From Candidatus Gastranaerophilales bacterium (GTDB lineage Bacteria; Cyanobacteriota; Vampirovibrionia; Gastranaerophilales; Gastranaerophilaceae), in the NCBI GenBank assembly GCA_944324865.1, contig CALUXW010000015.1, positions 1-39,157 on the forward strand: a stretch of DNA of 39,157 nucleotides, given 5' to 3'. This document shows positions 6,839 through 15,711 of this stretch, one piece after another (the first letter of the stretch is position 1; each line of letters opens with the position of its first letter). The notes under the pieces were generated by a model, which was not told where the DNA came from, did no database searches, and worked only from the letters and a program-made list of their open reading frames with translations. Both the position numbers and the translations under genes were made by a program.

Positions 6839-7751
6839 AGAGATAGTACAAAGTATATTCTCAATTAAAAACATTGGTATACATAAACAGGTGAGCATTT
6901 TGGGTATAAAATTTAAATTTAAAACCCAGAAATTGCTCATAAACCAAATAAGAGAATATTTTGATACAAAATTTTGGGAAATTGATGAAAAAATTGAGTA
7001 CACGCGCAGCACAGTTTTAGCGGTTAAATATAATGAGCATTTAAAAAAATACTTTGGAAAATATAGGTCCAAAAATTTGGTGGTTATTGGCTGTGGACAC
7101 AGCTTGGAAGATTTTGTACCTATTGATGGAGCAATTTATATAGGCATAAACAGGGCATTTAAATGTAACAAGGTAAAATTTGACTATATTTTTGCAAGTG
7201 ATCAATTTCCTGAAGGCATGGATGAGTTAAAAAAATATGACCCGAATGAGGAATTTTGCAAAAAATTTATAACCTATATTCCATACAGTTTTAATCATAA
7301 AATGCACAACAATGATTTGTATGATATTAAACATGAAAGAATTGTAATTAATTCAAGTTTGAATGCAGGCATGCCTTGGGATATTTCATGTGAGCCATTT
7401 GCAACATATTGGCGCTCGTCAACTACTTTCAACGCGCTACAGTTTGCGCTTTATACTTTGCCAAGGAGGATTTATCTAGTTGGTTTTGATTGTACAAAAG
7501 GGAGTATGTATAGGGAAATACCAACGCCTGTTAATCCATCTGATGGCTATGAATATCAAAAATACGGATGGGGCAGGTTTAAGGAAGATGCTACGGCACA
7601 TTATCCTGAAGTTGAAATTATTTCAATTAACCCAATAGGTTTAAAGGGCATGTTTAGGGATGTTTACACAAAAAAATTTGTTGATAAATGTCCTGAGCTA
7701 TCAAATGAAAAAATTCAAATTTTGGAGGAGGAACTATGCCTGCGCCAATAA
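6828..7751 (+). CDS. DUF115/Maf- or GT42-like putative glycosyltransferase
   Basis: The 307-residue protein carries VVIGCGHSLEDF near residues 81-92 followed by AIYIGINRAF and the acidic FDYIFASDQFP. This G-x-G-x-S-L plus later Asp pattern is shared by DUF115/Maf flagellin glycosyltransferases and GT42 sialyltransferases. With neuB and neuA in the same operon, transfer of a nonulosonic acid is a reasonable guess (inference). Residues 22-32 hold the VSILGIKFKFK module. Start GTG 6828 is supported by AAGGAG at 6817-6822. It overlaps the PPTase by 11 nt and neuB by 16 nt. Confidence 0.6.
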   Translation: MYFKEIVQSIFSIKNIGIHKQVSILGIKFKFKTQKLLINQIREYFDTKFWEIDEKIEYTRSTVLAVKYNEHLKKYFGKYRSKNLVVIGCGHSLEDFVPIDGAIYIGINRAFKCNKVKFDYIFASDQFPEGMDELKKYDPNEEFCKKFITYIPYSFNHKMHNNDLYDIKHERIVINSSLNAGMPWDISCEPFATYWRSSTTFNALQFALYTLPRRIYLVGFDCTKGSMYREIPTPVNPSDGYEYQKYGWGRFKEDATAHYPEVEIISINPIGLKGMFRDVYTKKFVDKCPELSNEKIQILEEELCLRQ

Positions 7752-8647
7752 TTATTGCAGAAATTGGTTGCAATCATAAAGGCGAGATGGATATTGCCCA
7801 TGATATGATTAAACTTTTAGGTGCTTTTCCTATAATAAATAAAAATTCTTATATTAATGTTGTCAAATTTCAAAAAAGAACAAATAAAGAACTTTTGACT
7901 CCGCAAGAATACAATGCGCCCCATCCTGTGCCAACTAATAGCTATGGCGGTACATATGGTGAGCATAGGGAATTTTTAGAATTTAGTGTTGCTCAACATC
8001 AACAATTAAAGCAATGGTGCGAGGAAAATAATCTTGTATATTCATCTTCCGTATGGGATTTAACTGCTGCAAAAGAAATTGCTTCACTAAAACCAAAATT
8101 GATAAAAGTTCCGTCTGCAAGTAATTTGGACTTTAGAATGCTTGAGTATCTAAGGGATAACTATCAAGGTGAAATACATATTTCTCTTGGTATGACAACA
8201 CATAAAGAGGAATGTGAAATTGTTAAATTCTTCGAACAAAAGAACAGACTTAAAGATTTGGTGTTGTACGCTTGTACTTCGGGTTACCCTGTTGAGTTTG
8301 AGGATATTTGTTTAAATGAGATTGTCAGATTAAAAAACAAATATGGTGATAAGGTAAAAGGTATAGGCTTTTCCGGTCATCATTTGGGAATTGCTGTCGA
8401 TGTTGCAGCCTTGGCGCTGGGTGCTAGTTATTTTGAAAGGCACTTTACACTAAACAGAACTTGGAAGGGTACCGACCATGCAGCAAGTTTGGAGCCACAG
8501 GGGTTGCAAAAACTGGCAAGAGATTTAAGGCATAGTGAATTGGCGCTAAGGTATAAATCTTCCGAGATACTTGATGTTGAAGAAAAACAAAGAAAAAAGT
8601 TAAAACGCGCCAGATATGGGAGTGTAGATGTTAAACAGCAAAGATAG
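7736..8647 (+). CDS. neuB: Nonulosonic (sialic-type) acid synthase without the SAF domain
   Basis: This NeuB-family TIM barrel condenses phosphoenolpyruvate with an N-acyl-mannosamine-type or hexose substrate to give a nine-carbon 2-keto acid. Recognisable parts are IIAEIGCNHKGEMDIA at the start, VKFQKR, YACTSGYPV, and GFSGHHLGIAVDVAALALGA followed by FERHFTLNRTWKGTDHAASLEP. At 303 residues it stops where the barrel ends. The C-terminal antifreeze-like SAF domain of canonical NeuB (about 345 residues) is absent. The nearby KdsC-like phosphatase suggests a 9-phosphate product, so Neu5Ac-9-P or KDN-9-P synthase are the main options. A strong GGAGG precedes ATG 7736. Confidence 0.87.
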   Translation: MPAPIIIAEIGCNHKGEMDIAHDMIKLLGAFPIINKNSYINVVKFQKRTNKELLTPQEYNAPHPVPTNSYGGTYGEHREFLEFSVAQHQQLKQWCEENNLVYSSSVWDLTAAKEIASLKPKLIKVPSASNLDFRMLEYLRDNYQGEIHISLGMTTHKEECEIVKFFEQKNRLKDLVLYACTSGYPVEFEDICLNEIVRLKNKYGDKVKGIGFSGHHLGIAVDVAALALGASYFERHFTLNRTWKGTDHAASLEPQGLQKLARDLRHSELALRYKSSEILDVEEKQRKKLKRARYGSVDVKQQR

Positions 8648-9641
8648 GGGATTTTGCTTGAATTCTCTGCAGGATGAGGCAAAACATATTTTTTTAGAAA
8701 AATTTAGCAGCGGTCAATATAAAACTGAACAGCTTAAATGTCTTTGTGGAAAGATGAATGACGTATTAGTTGCCAAATTCGATAGGTATGGAATTCCAAT
8801 TAATACATTAATTTGTAAAAATTGTGGACTTATGCGTTCATCACCATATTATACATGTGATACTTTGATTAATTTCTATAAAGAAGAATATCGCCCATTA
8901 TACGTTTCTAATTCCACTTGCAGCGAGAGTAAGTTTCTGCAGAGAACTCTATATGGAGAGAATATTTATAATAAAATTAAAAAATACATAAAATTAAAAC
9001 ATAATAAGGTATTTGAAATTGGTTGCGGTTCAGGCGGTATTTTAAATGCTTTCAAGAAAATCGGTTTTACTGTCCATGGATGTGATTATGCAGTAGATTA
9101 TGTACAATATGCCAAGAGTAATAATATTAATATCGATATTGGTTCGTACGAAACGCTTACTAAATACGGGCAAGCTGATTGTTTGATACTAAGCCAACTT
9201 TTAGAACACATACCAAATCCAATTGATTTTCTAAAAAGTATAAAATGTTTATTGGACGAAACTAGTATTTTATACATTGAGGTACCGTTAATTGAAAATA
9301 TTGCTAATATTTATAACTATGATATTTTTTCTTATTTACAAAATGCGCATGTGTTTTACTATTCTATTGATACCCTCAAGGAATTATTAAAAAATTCAGG
9401 TTACAAAATTATTAAAGCAGAAGTTGGAGTTAGGCAAAATGAATTTGGATATGTTATATGCAGTGTAAATGACAAATGCAGTAATGATAAATATTGCACA
9501 AAAAATCACTTTAATAGTGTTATTAAAAAAATTAATAACTTTGAAAATAAGTATAAGTCTAAAAAACATCAAAAAGACAGAATGAAAATTTGCATATTTG
9601 GTATAAAAATTTCTTGGAGAATAAAGCACAAAGGAGGCTAA
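8628..9641 (+). CDS. SAM-dependent methyltransferase with N-terminal Cys cluster
   Basis: This is a 337-residue class I methyltransferase. An N-terminal zinc-ribbon-like set of cysteines (CLCG near 38-41, CKNCGL near 64-69) precedes the SAM-binding motif I VFEIGCGSGGIL around residue 125. Later motifs include LSQLLEHIPNP. The layout resembles sugar C- or O-methyltransferases with an N-terminal zinc domain, so it probably methylates a glycan residue or nucleotide sugar. The last 20 residues carry MKICIFGIKISWR, a copy of the short GIK module. ATG 8628 lies inside neuB (20-nt overlap), with GGGAG upstream. Confidence 0.75.
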   Translation: MLNSKDRGFCLNSLQDEAKHIFLEKFSSGQYKTEQLKCLCGKMNDVLVAKFDRYGIPINTLICKNCGLMRSSPYYTCDTLINFYKEEYRPLYVSNSTCSESKFLQRTLYGENIYNKIKKYIKLKHNKVFEIGCGSGGILNAFKKIGFTVHGCDYAVDYVQYAKSNNINIDIGSYETLTKYGQADCLILSQLLEHIPNPIDFLKSIKCLLDETSILYIEVPLIENIANIYNYDIFSYLQNAHVFYYSIDTLKELLKNSGYKIIKAEVGVRQNEFGYVICSVNDKCSNDKYCTKNHFNSVIKKINNFENKYKSKKHQKDRMKICIFGIKISWRIKHKGG

Positions 9642-10964
9642 GTGCATATAAAAAATATGGTAAAAATTTACCGAGAGAATAGCCATAAAGTTATAAGTAT
9701 ATTTGGTTTAAAATTTAAAATAAGAAAAAATGAAATAAGCTTATGCGCATTGTCTGATAGAGTTGCGGCTTTAGAAAACGCTGTTTATGACATTCAAAAC
9801 AGGCAATTTATGCAAATTTTAGATAACTTGACAAATAACGCAAATAATATTTATCATTTGTCTGCGTTTTCTTTATTATACAATGCAGGTGATAATATCC
9901 TAGTTTCTGCAATGCAAGAACTTATCAGGCAAAATACTCCATTTGATTTTCAATTTATTAATAAAAATTGCAGAGCAATAATTGATGATCGAGATATCTA
10001 TTTTTTCAATAATTCTAACGGAATAATTATTGGTGGTGGTGGTTTGTTTTTAAAAGATACTAATCCCAATGATATTTCAGGTTGGCAGGTGCCAATATCT
10101 GTTGAACAATTAAATAAAATTAAAGTTCCGGTTTCTATTCTTGGTGTAGGCTATAACAGATTTAGGGGGCAGGAGGATTTTAGTAATTGTTTGTCGGCCA
10201 ATTTAGAAGTATTGGTAGAAAAGTCTGTATTTTTTGGGTTAAGAAATAATGGTTCTATACGAGCTATAAAAAAGTATTTGCCCAAACATTTACATTATAA
10301 ATTAAAATTTCATCCTTGCACTACAACTATTTTAAACAAAATTTATAATATCCCTAAAATTGCTGAAGAAAAATTTATTGCGGTTAATTGTGCTTTTGAT
10401 AGAGCTTATATGAGATTTGGAAACAAACAGGATGAAATTTTGTCTTCCATTGCTAGAGTTTTAAAAAGTATATCAAACCAAATTAAGATTAAGTATTATG
10501 TTCATTGTGATTCTGATGTAGAGGCTGAAAAATATTTTAATAACCTAGGGGTTGAGTTTGAAATTGTTTATTTAAATAAAGCAATGACAACAAGGCAAAT
10601 AATTGAAGCTTATTCTTCACCTACACTCGTGATAGGTATGCGTGGACATTCTCAAATGATACCTTTTGGCTGTACAACCCCAATTTTAAGTATAATAACC
10701 CATGATAAACTCGGATGGTTTCTAGAAGACATAGAGCATAAGGAATGGGGGATTGATGTTTTGGATAAAGATTTTGAAACCAAACTGCATACAAAAATAA
10801 TGGATATGTTGGAGAATACCGACTTAATAAAAGAACAAATCAAAAAAGCTCAGGACGACTTGTATCAGTTATCGGTCAACAATATACAGCAATTAATGCG
10901 TTATTATAACACAAGCCCAGAAAAGGAAATTGTTATTGGTATAAATGGGAGCTCTAATAAATGA
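9642..10964 (+). CDS. Polysaccharide pyruvyl transferase family protein
   Basis: The 440-residue protein has the PS_pyruv_trans fold signatures: NGIIIGGGGLFLKD around residue 130, PVSILGVGYNRF, and the C-terminal VIGMRGHSQMIPFGCTTPILSI. Such enzymes add a ketal-linked pyruvate from PEP to sugars, giving acidic glycans; some relatives polymerise or transfer other groups. The N-terminus has HKVISIFGLKFKIRK (15-29), another copy of the GIK module, then a short helical linker. It starts at GTG 9642, directly after the previous stop, with AAGGAGG at 9631-9637. It overlaps neuA by 4 nt. Confidence 0.82.
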   Translation: MHIKNMVKIYRENSHKVISIFGLKFKIRKNEISLCALSDRVAALENAVYDIQNRQFMQILDNLTNNANNIYHLSAFSLLYNAGDNILVSAMQELIRQNTPFDFQFINKNCRAIIDDRDIYFFNNSNGIIIGGGGLFLKDTNPNDISGWQVPISVEQLNKIKVPVSILGVGYNRFRGQEDFSNCLSANLEVLVEKSVFFGLRNNGSIRAIKKYLPKHLHYKLKFHPCTTTILNKIYNIPKIAEEKFIAVNCAFDRAYMRFGNKQDEILSSIARVLKSISNQIKIKYYVHCDSDVEAEKYFNNLGVEFEIVYLNKAMTTRQIIEAYSSPTLVIGMRGHSQMIPFGCTTPILSIITHDKLGWFLEDIEHKEWGIDVLDKDFETKLHTKIMDMLENTDLIKEQIKKAQDDLYQLSVNNIQQLMRYYNTSPEKEIVIGINGSSNK

Positions 10965-11635
10965 CAAACATTGCCCTTATACCTGTAAGATCAGGAAGTA
11001 AGTCAATACCGTTTAAAAATATAAAACCCTTAGCAGGAAAGCCACTTGTATATTGGGTAACAAAAGCTGCAAGTGATGCAAAATGTATAGATAAAGTTAT
11101 AATTGCGACAGATGGGAATGAAATTAAAAATGTCGTGAAAGAATTTCAAATGAATAAAATTGAAATATACGACAGAGAACCTCAAAATGCCAAAGATGAT
11201 TCTTCAACAGAAAGTGCCATATTGGAGTATATAAATAAGTCTGATTGCAATCAAAATGACTGTATTTTTTTAATACAAGCAACATCACCTTTGCTGCAAG
11301 CAAATGATATTGATAATATGTATGCAACAATGATTAGAGAAAATTCCGATTCAGCTTTATCTTGCGTAAGGTGCAAAAGATTCTTTTGGTCAAAAGATGG
11401 TATTCCTCTGAATTATGATTACAAGAACAGACCACGCAGGCAGGATTTTGAAGGTTTTTTTATGGAAAATGGTGCTTGTTATATTAATTCGGTTAAGAAT
11501 ATATTAACCTGCAAAAACAGGCTGTTCGGCAAGATTTCAGTATATGAAATGCCCGATTACACTTCAATTGAAATAGATGAGCCTGATGATTTTATATTGG
11601 TGGAGAAACTTATGGAGAAGTTAGGATATGTGTAA
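10961..11635 (+). CDS. neuA: CMP-nonulosonate (acylneuraminate) cytidylyltransferase
   Basis: This 224-residue enzyme activates a nonulosonic acid with CTP. It has the family start ALIPVRSGSKSIPFKNIKPL with the conserved R-x-G-S-K pattern, then PLVYWV, IIATDGNEI, FLIQATSPLL, and a C-terminal ISVYEMPDYTSIEIDEPDD. These match NeuA/CMP-KDN/CMP-legionaminate synthetases; the exact sugar is not decided by these motifs. It lies between the pyruvyl transferase (ATGA overlap) and the KdsC-like phosphatase (8-nt overlap), so precursor formation, dephosphorylation and activation are in one operon. Confidence 0.88.
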   Translation: MTNIALIPVRSGSKSIPFKNIKPLAGKPLVYWVTKAASDAKCIDKVIIATDGNEIKNVVKEFQMNKIEIYDREPQNAKDDSSTESAILEYINKSDCNQNDCIFLIQATSPLLQANDIDNMYATMIRENSDSALSCVRCKRFFWSKDGIPLNYDYKNRPRRQDFEGFFMENGACYINSVKNILTCKNRLFGKISVYEMPDYTSIEIDEPDDFILVEKLMEKLGYV

Positions 11636-12107
11636 TATAAAACTATTTGCTACGGATGTTGATGGCACTATGACAGACGGGTCTATGTATTATGCTGAAA
11701 ACGGAATTGAATTAAAAAAGTTTAATTTTCAAGATGGTATGGCTTTTAAACTGCTGAAAGATGCTGGTATTAAAACCGCAATCCTTACTTCTGAAACAAG
11801 TAACATAGTTAAAATGAGAGCAGATAAACTAAAGGTAGATTATTTGCTTATGGGCAGTTGGCAAAAGCTGGAATATATAAAAAAAATATGCACTGAAATT
11901 AATATAACTTTGGACGATGTTGCATATATTGGTGATGATATAAATGATGTTGATCTGCTAAATGCGGTAAAGTATAAGGCTTGTCCTGCAAATGCGGTGA
12001 GGAAAGTTAAAAATATGCCAAGTATTATTTTGTTAAATTCTAATGGCGGTTGTGGCGCAATTAGAGAATTTGTTGATATTTTGTTAAATGAGGAAAATAA
12101 TGAGTAG
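11628..12107 (+). CDS. KdsC-like HAD phosphatase (nonulosonate 9-phosphate phosphatase candidate)
   Basis: This 159-residue C0-type HAD phosphatase lacks a cap domain and follows the KdsC plan. Motif I is DVDGTMTDG near residue 10, motif II is in AILTSE, the lysine is in WQKLEYI, and motif III is YIGDDINDVDLL. KdsC removes phosphate from Kdo-8-P. Close relatives beside neuB and neuA, such as the Bacteroides KDN pathway enzyme, remove it from nine-carbon 9-phosphates. No Kdo synthase (KdsA) is in the window, so the latter role fits best. ATG 11628 overlaps neuA by 8 nt. Confidence 0.85.
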   Translation: MCNIKLFATDVDGTMTDGSMYYAENGIELKKFNFQDGMAFKLLKDAGIKTAILTSETSNIVKMRADKLKVDYLLMGSWQKLEYIKKICTEINITLDDVAYIGDDINDVDLLNAVKYKACPANAVRKVKNMPSIILLNSNGGCGAIREFVDILLNEENNE

Positions 12108-14784
12108 TGCTATAAATATTGCATATACACCCACCAATGATACTTTTTATATGACACTTGTTTCAATAACAAGTTTATTTAAAAACAACAAAAGTAATAA
12201 AATTGTTCTACATATTTTTCACGATAGGGATTTTTCCAATAAGAATATAAATGACATAAAGAAATATGTAAATTATAATAATTGTTCTGATATTAAATTT
12301 TACCTTGTTGATAAAGATAAATATTTATTGTTGAGTTCAAAAGTTGCTTTTAATGAAAGGTTGTATTGTTTTGAATTCCCATATCTTGTTAATACTGATA
12401 AGTTATTGTATTTAAATTCATTTTCAATTGTAAATGGAGATTTAAAGGAATTATATGGAATTGATTTGTCGGTTAACTCTTGTGCAGCTGTTCAACATAT
12501 TTTTCCAAGTTCGATAGCGGAAACTTGTAGCATTGAAAAAACTAATGTTTATATAAATAATGTCATGTTGTTAAATTTAAAAATCTGGCGCAATGAAAAT
12601 TTTTATGAAAAGTTTATATCAGGAAAGTTTTTAAACAGCGCTTGCAATAATAAAAAGATTAATGATATCGAGTGCTTCAATATTATAATTAATGACTGCA
12701 AGAAAATACCCTTAATTTGGAATTATACCGAGTTTTGGCATATACCAAGAAAAGACCTGAAGTGTTGCTGCGATGACAAAACAAAACAAATGTATAATAA
12801 TTTGTTATTACACAATATTTCCCCGTCTATAATATCATTCATTGGACCCAAGCCAATAGGTGAAATACGGTGCAGAAACAGTTATATAAAATTATGGTGG
12901 AAATATGCGGAATTATCACCGATTTATGATTTAATTAAAAAATATAAACATAACGGTAAATACAAACTAGCTGCAACAACAGCGCAGAACTCTTTTAAAT
13001 ATACATGGTTATTATCAAGAATTTGGCCATACATTAAGCCCTACTGGTTTAGAATAACTCTCGGGTTTTTAATTGCAATTCCCTTAGGTTTATTAGATGG
13101 CGTAACCGCATTTGCACTAAAACCATATATGGACTACGTAGTTGGCGGAAAGGCTTTTATATTCAACTTCCATGGGTTAGACTTTTCAATTTCAAGCATA
13201 CAAATGTCTTTCATAATACCTTTCGGAGTGATATTATTTGCTATAGTACAAGGTGTTCTAAGATATTTAAACGGATATTTTTCAAGCTGGGTAAGTGCGC
13301 ACATTACAAATGATGTTAAATTTGATTTATTTAAACGTCTTGTATATATGGATCCGCAATTTTTTGATGAAAACTCGTCCGGCATTATTATCTCAAGATA
13401 TATGAGTGATCCTACTGCTGCTTCAGCAGGAATTGTTGAAAATATCAAAACAATTACAACAAGCTTTTTTGGCGCATTTGGTTTAATTGCAGTTATGCTC
13501 TACAGCTCTTGGAAACTTGCTTTTATTGGTGTATTAGTTCTCTGCATTGCCTTTTTACCTGTAGCACTTATCAGAAAAAGAATTAAAGAAGCATCAAATA
13601 AAAGCATGGTCATTGGTGGCAATATTACAACAAATATAAATGAAACTTATACAGGTAATAAAGTAATGGCAGCTTACGGGCTGCAAGATAAAATGTATAA
13701 ATATTTCGAACAGCAAACTTGGGACGGTTACAATATTGGAATGTCACTATATAAACGTACAGGCTGGATGTCGCCTTTAATGTATTTAATTGCATCCTTT
13801 GGTATTGCGACAGTACTGGGCTATGGAACTTACTTAATAAACTCCAATCAAATGAGCGCAGGCAGCTTTGCCTCTTTTGTAACGTCATTATTATTATTGT
13901 ATAAACCTGTAAAAACTTTAGGTAATACCCTAACAGGCATTCAAGGTATTTTTGTTGCAATGGGCAGAGTCTTTGAATTATTTGATTTAGAACCTGAAAT
14001 AAAAGACAACCCTAATGCAAAAGCCCTTGCAGGTTTAAATAAATCCATAAAATTTGAGGATGTTTGTTTTGAATATATTCCAAACCAACCTGTCTTAAAA
14101 CATTTAAATTTAACCGTTGCAAAAAATGAAACCCTTGCAATAGTGGGTAACTCAGGCGGTGGCAAGTCGACATTAGTCAATCTTTTACCAAGGTTTTATG
14201 ATATAAAAACAGGCTCAATAAAATTTGATGATGTTGACATTAGAGAATATACAATTAAATCTCTAAGAGAAAATATTTCAATGGTATTTCAAGATAATTT
14301 TCTATACTCAGGCACAATTAGAGAAAATATTTTAATGGGCAATCCCAATGCAACAAGCGAAGAACTAGTGAATGCAATAAAATCGGCTCACTTAGAGGAA
14401 ATGATTAAAGAATTGCCTGATGGACTTGAAACAGAACTCGGTGAGAGAGGTTTAACGCTATCCGGCGGACAAAGACAAAGAGTTGCAATTGCGCGTGCCA
14501 TGATTAAAAATGCCCCTATTGTAATACTTGATGAGGCAACATCAGCTCTGGATAATGAATCGGAAGCAATTGTTCAAAAAGCTATGGATAATTTAATGAA
14601 AGATAGAACAGTGTTTATTATTGCTCACAGGCTATCAACCATTAAAAACGCCGATAGAATTGCAGTTATAAACGAGGGGCAATTAGTAGAGCTTGGAACA
14701 CATAACGAGCTTATGAATATTGAAAATGGTCAGTATAAGGCACTTTATGAAATGCAGTTTAAAAAGCAAGAGGTTGGTGTGTAA
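12100..14784 (+). CDS. GT8 glycosyltransferase-like domain fused to an MsbA-type ABC exporter
   Basis: This single open frame encodes about 894 residues. Residues ~1-280 follow the GT8 plan: INIAYTPTNDTFYMTLVSI, then NERLYCFEFPYLV and YINNVMLLNLKIWRN. The metal-binding DXD expected in 'YLDxD' reads YLNSFSIV, so both Asp are missing. Residues ~300-610 are an ABC exporter membrane domain starting at YTWLLSRIWPYIKPYW. The NBD follows with Walker A GNSGGGKST, signature LSGGQRQR, Walker B IVILDEATSALD and the H-loop IIAHRLST. The exporter probably flips a lipid-linked glycan. The GT8 part may recognise it instead of catalysing (inference). ATG 12100 with AGGAAA upstream is preferred to ATG 12088. 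It is the last gene of the operon. Confidence 0.85.
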   Translation: MSSAINIAYTPTNDTFYMTLVSITSLFKNNKSNKIVLHIFHDRDFSNKNINDIKKYVNYNNCSDIKFYLVDKDKYLLLSSKVAFNERLYCFEFPYLVNTDKLLYLNSFSIVNGDLKELYGIDLSVNSCAAVQHIFPSSIAETCSIEKTNVYINNVMLLNLKIWRNENFYEKFISGKFLNSACNNKKINDIECFNIIINDCKKIPLIWNYTEFWHIPRKDLKCCCDDKTKQMYNNLLLHNISPSIISFIGPKPIGEIRCRNSYIKLWWKYAELSPIYDLIKKYKHNGKYKLAATTAQNSFKYTWLLSRIWPYIKPYWFRITLGFLIAIPLGLLDGVTAFALKPYMDYVVGGKAFIFNFHGLDFSISSIQMSFIIPFGVILFAIVQGVLRYLNGYFSSWVSAHITNDVKFDLFKRLVYMDPQFFDENSSGIIISRYMSDPTAASAGIVENIKTITTSFFGAFGLIAVMLYSSWKLAFIGVLVLCIAFLPVALIRKRIKEASNKSMVIGGNITTNINETYTGNKVMAAYGLQDKMYKYFEQQTWDGYNIGMSLYKRTGWMSPLMYLIASFGIATVLGYGTYLINSNQMSAGSFASFVTSLLLLYKPVKTLGNTLTGIQGIFVAMGRVFELFDLEPEIKDNPNAKALAGLNKSIKFEDVCFEYIPNQPVLKHLNLTVAKNETLAIVGNSGGGKSTLVNLLPRFYDIKTGSIKFDDVDIREYTIKSLRENISMVFQDNFLYSGTIRENILMGNPNATSEELVNAIKSAHLEEMIKELPDGLETELGERGLTLSGGQRQRVAIARAMIKNAPIVILDEATSALDNESEAIVQKAMDNLMKDRTVFIIAHRLSTIKNADRIAVINEGQLVELGTHNELMNIENGQYKALYEMQFKKQEVGV

Positions 14785-15151
14785 CTGTGTCAAAATTATA
14801 TAACTCTTTCAACAGAAAAGGGGTGAATTAACAGCATACGCCCTTACCCCTTAAAGTTTGTTATTTTGGCGGTGAACCCGAACAAAAGCAGCATCAAAGA
14901 ATTTCGAAGATATGAAAGTAATCGATATTTTTGATGAAATTGCCATAAGCAATGGTTATACGGTAAAAAGTTTGCCGTCACGCGCTTCGGTAATAAGGAC
15001 AATGTTTAAAATTAAAGCAGAAAATAAAAAGAGTGAAAATATAAGTCAAAATGATAAAGTCTTGATGTAAAAACTTTAAAAATTATTTGCATTATTTTGA
15101 TTAAAAATAATTTATCTTTACCAAAATTATCAAACTAAGCGTACACAATAA
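14785..15151. other. Decayed intergenic stretch after the glycan operon
   Basis: No intact gene of normal size lies here. A 7-bp inverted repeat (AAGGGGT 14818-14824, ACCCCTT 14846-14852) has a long loop and no T-tract, so it is at best a weak terminator. A plus-strand frame from 14788 is broken by stops but reads PLKVCYFGGEPEQKQHQRIS in its second part, which looks like coding remnant. Another inverted pair (AAATTATTT/AAATAATTT) lies around 15076-15112. I see no transposase or tRNA. Confidence 0.4.
14912..15070 (+). CDS. Short ORF, 52 residues, probably a gene fragment
   Basis: ATG 14912 to TAA 15068-15070 encodes MKVIDIFDEIAISNGYTVKS and then a basic, polar tail. No SD is visible and no family is recognised. 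Its middle (SLPSRASVIRTMFKIKAENK) has normal amino-acid composition, so it is probably the end of a broken gene rather than random sequence. It lies beside other decayed genes (15152-15830). Confidence 0.3.
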   Translation: MKVIDIFDEIAISNGYTVKSLPSRASVIRTMFKIKAENKKSENISQNDKVLM

Positions 15152-15711
15152 TCAAACCATGTGTTCCTTTACACCTATTGCAATAGGTCTTGCGGATATA
15201 TTTGATAAAGCCCATTGTATTATTCTATCAGCCATAAGTCCGGCGATATTTTCGCGGGATTATTGGAAGTCTTAATATAAATGCATTTATCATTATCAAA
15301 TGCTTTGCTTAATTTTGCTTTTAATTCATCTAATACCCCAAATCTTGATGTGTATTTGCTTCTACTTCATTTAAAAGAATAATTGCTCTTTCGCCTATTT
15401 GCTTATATTTTTTTCTTGATCTTCTTGTTTCAGCTTCTATTTCATCCATTATGTCATCCGGTCCTTCGGACATATCAATCATAACCGGTTTTTTACCATT
15501 GTTTATTTCTTGGGTCAGCGCAATTGCAAATGTAGTTTTCCCGGTTTAGGTCGGTCCAAAGAATAAAGCTGCATTTGGAAGTTTGATTGGAACAACTGAC
15601 TGTTCTTCGAATATTTTATTTATTGTCCAATTTTCTTAATGCCCTTTTTCGACCAGACCACTTATTTTCGGCTTTCTCTCTTTCTCTTTCATATGTACTT
15701 TTTTGGTGCAT
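15152..15711 (-). pseudogene. Decayed AAA+ ATPase
   Basis: Reading the minus strand from ATG at 15711, the start MHQKSTYEREREKAEN is followed by a frameshift near 15625. The text then reads KLPNAALFFGPT-stop-TGKTTFAIALTQEINNG, a Walker A loop with TAA (complement of 15546-15548) in place of a glycine codon. Next come PVMIDMSEGPDDIMDEIEAE and a Walker B-like RAIILLNEVEANT. A further stop and another frameshift precede GLMADRIIQWALSN and a final stop at 15152-15154. At least two stops and two frameshifts make it non-functional. The original role is unknown; it could belong to a mobile element or a defence gene. Confidence 0.75.

Noticed and set aside
11628..12107. KdsC proper (Kdo-8-phosphate phosphatase)
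   Set aside because: No KdsA, KdsB or KdsD is nearby, while neuB and neuA are. A nonulosonate 9-phosphate phosphatase is the better fit, although sequence alone cannot exclude Kdo.
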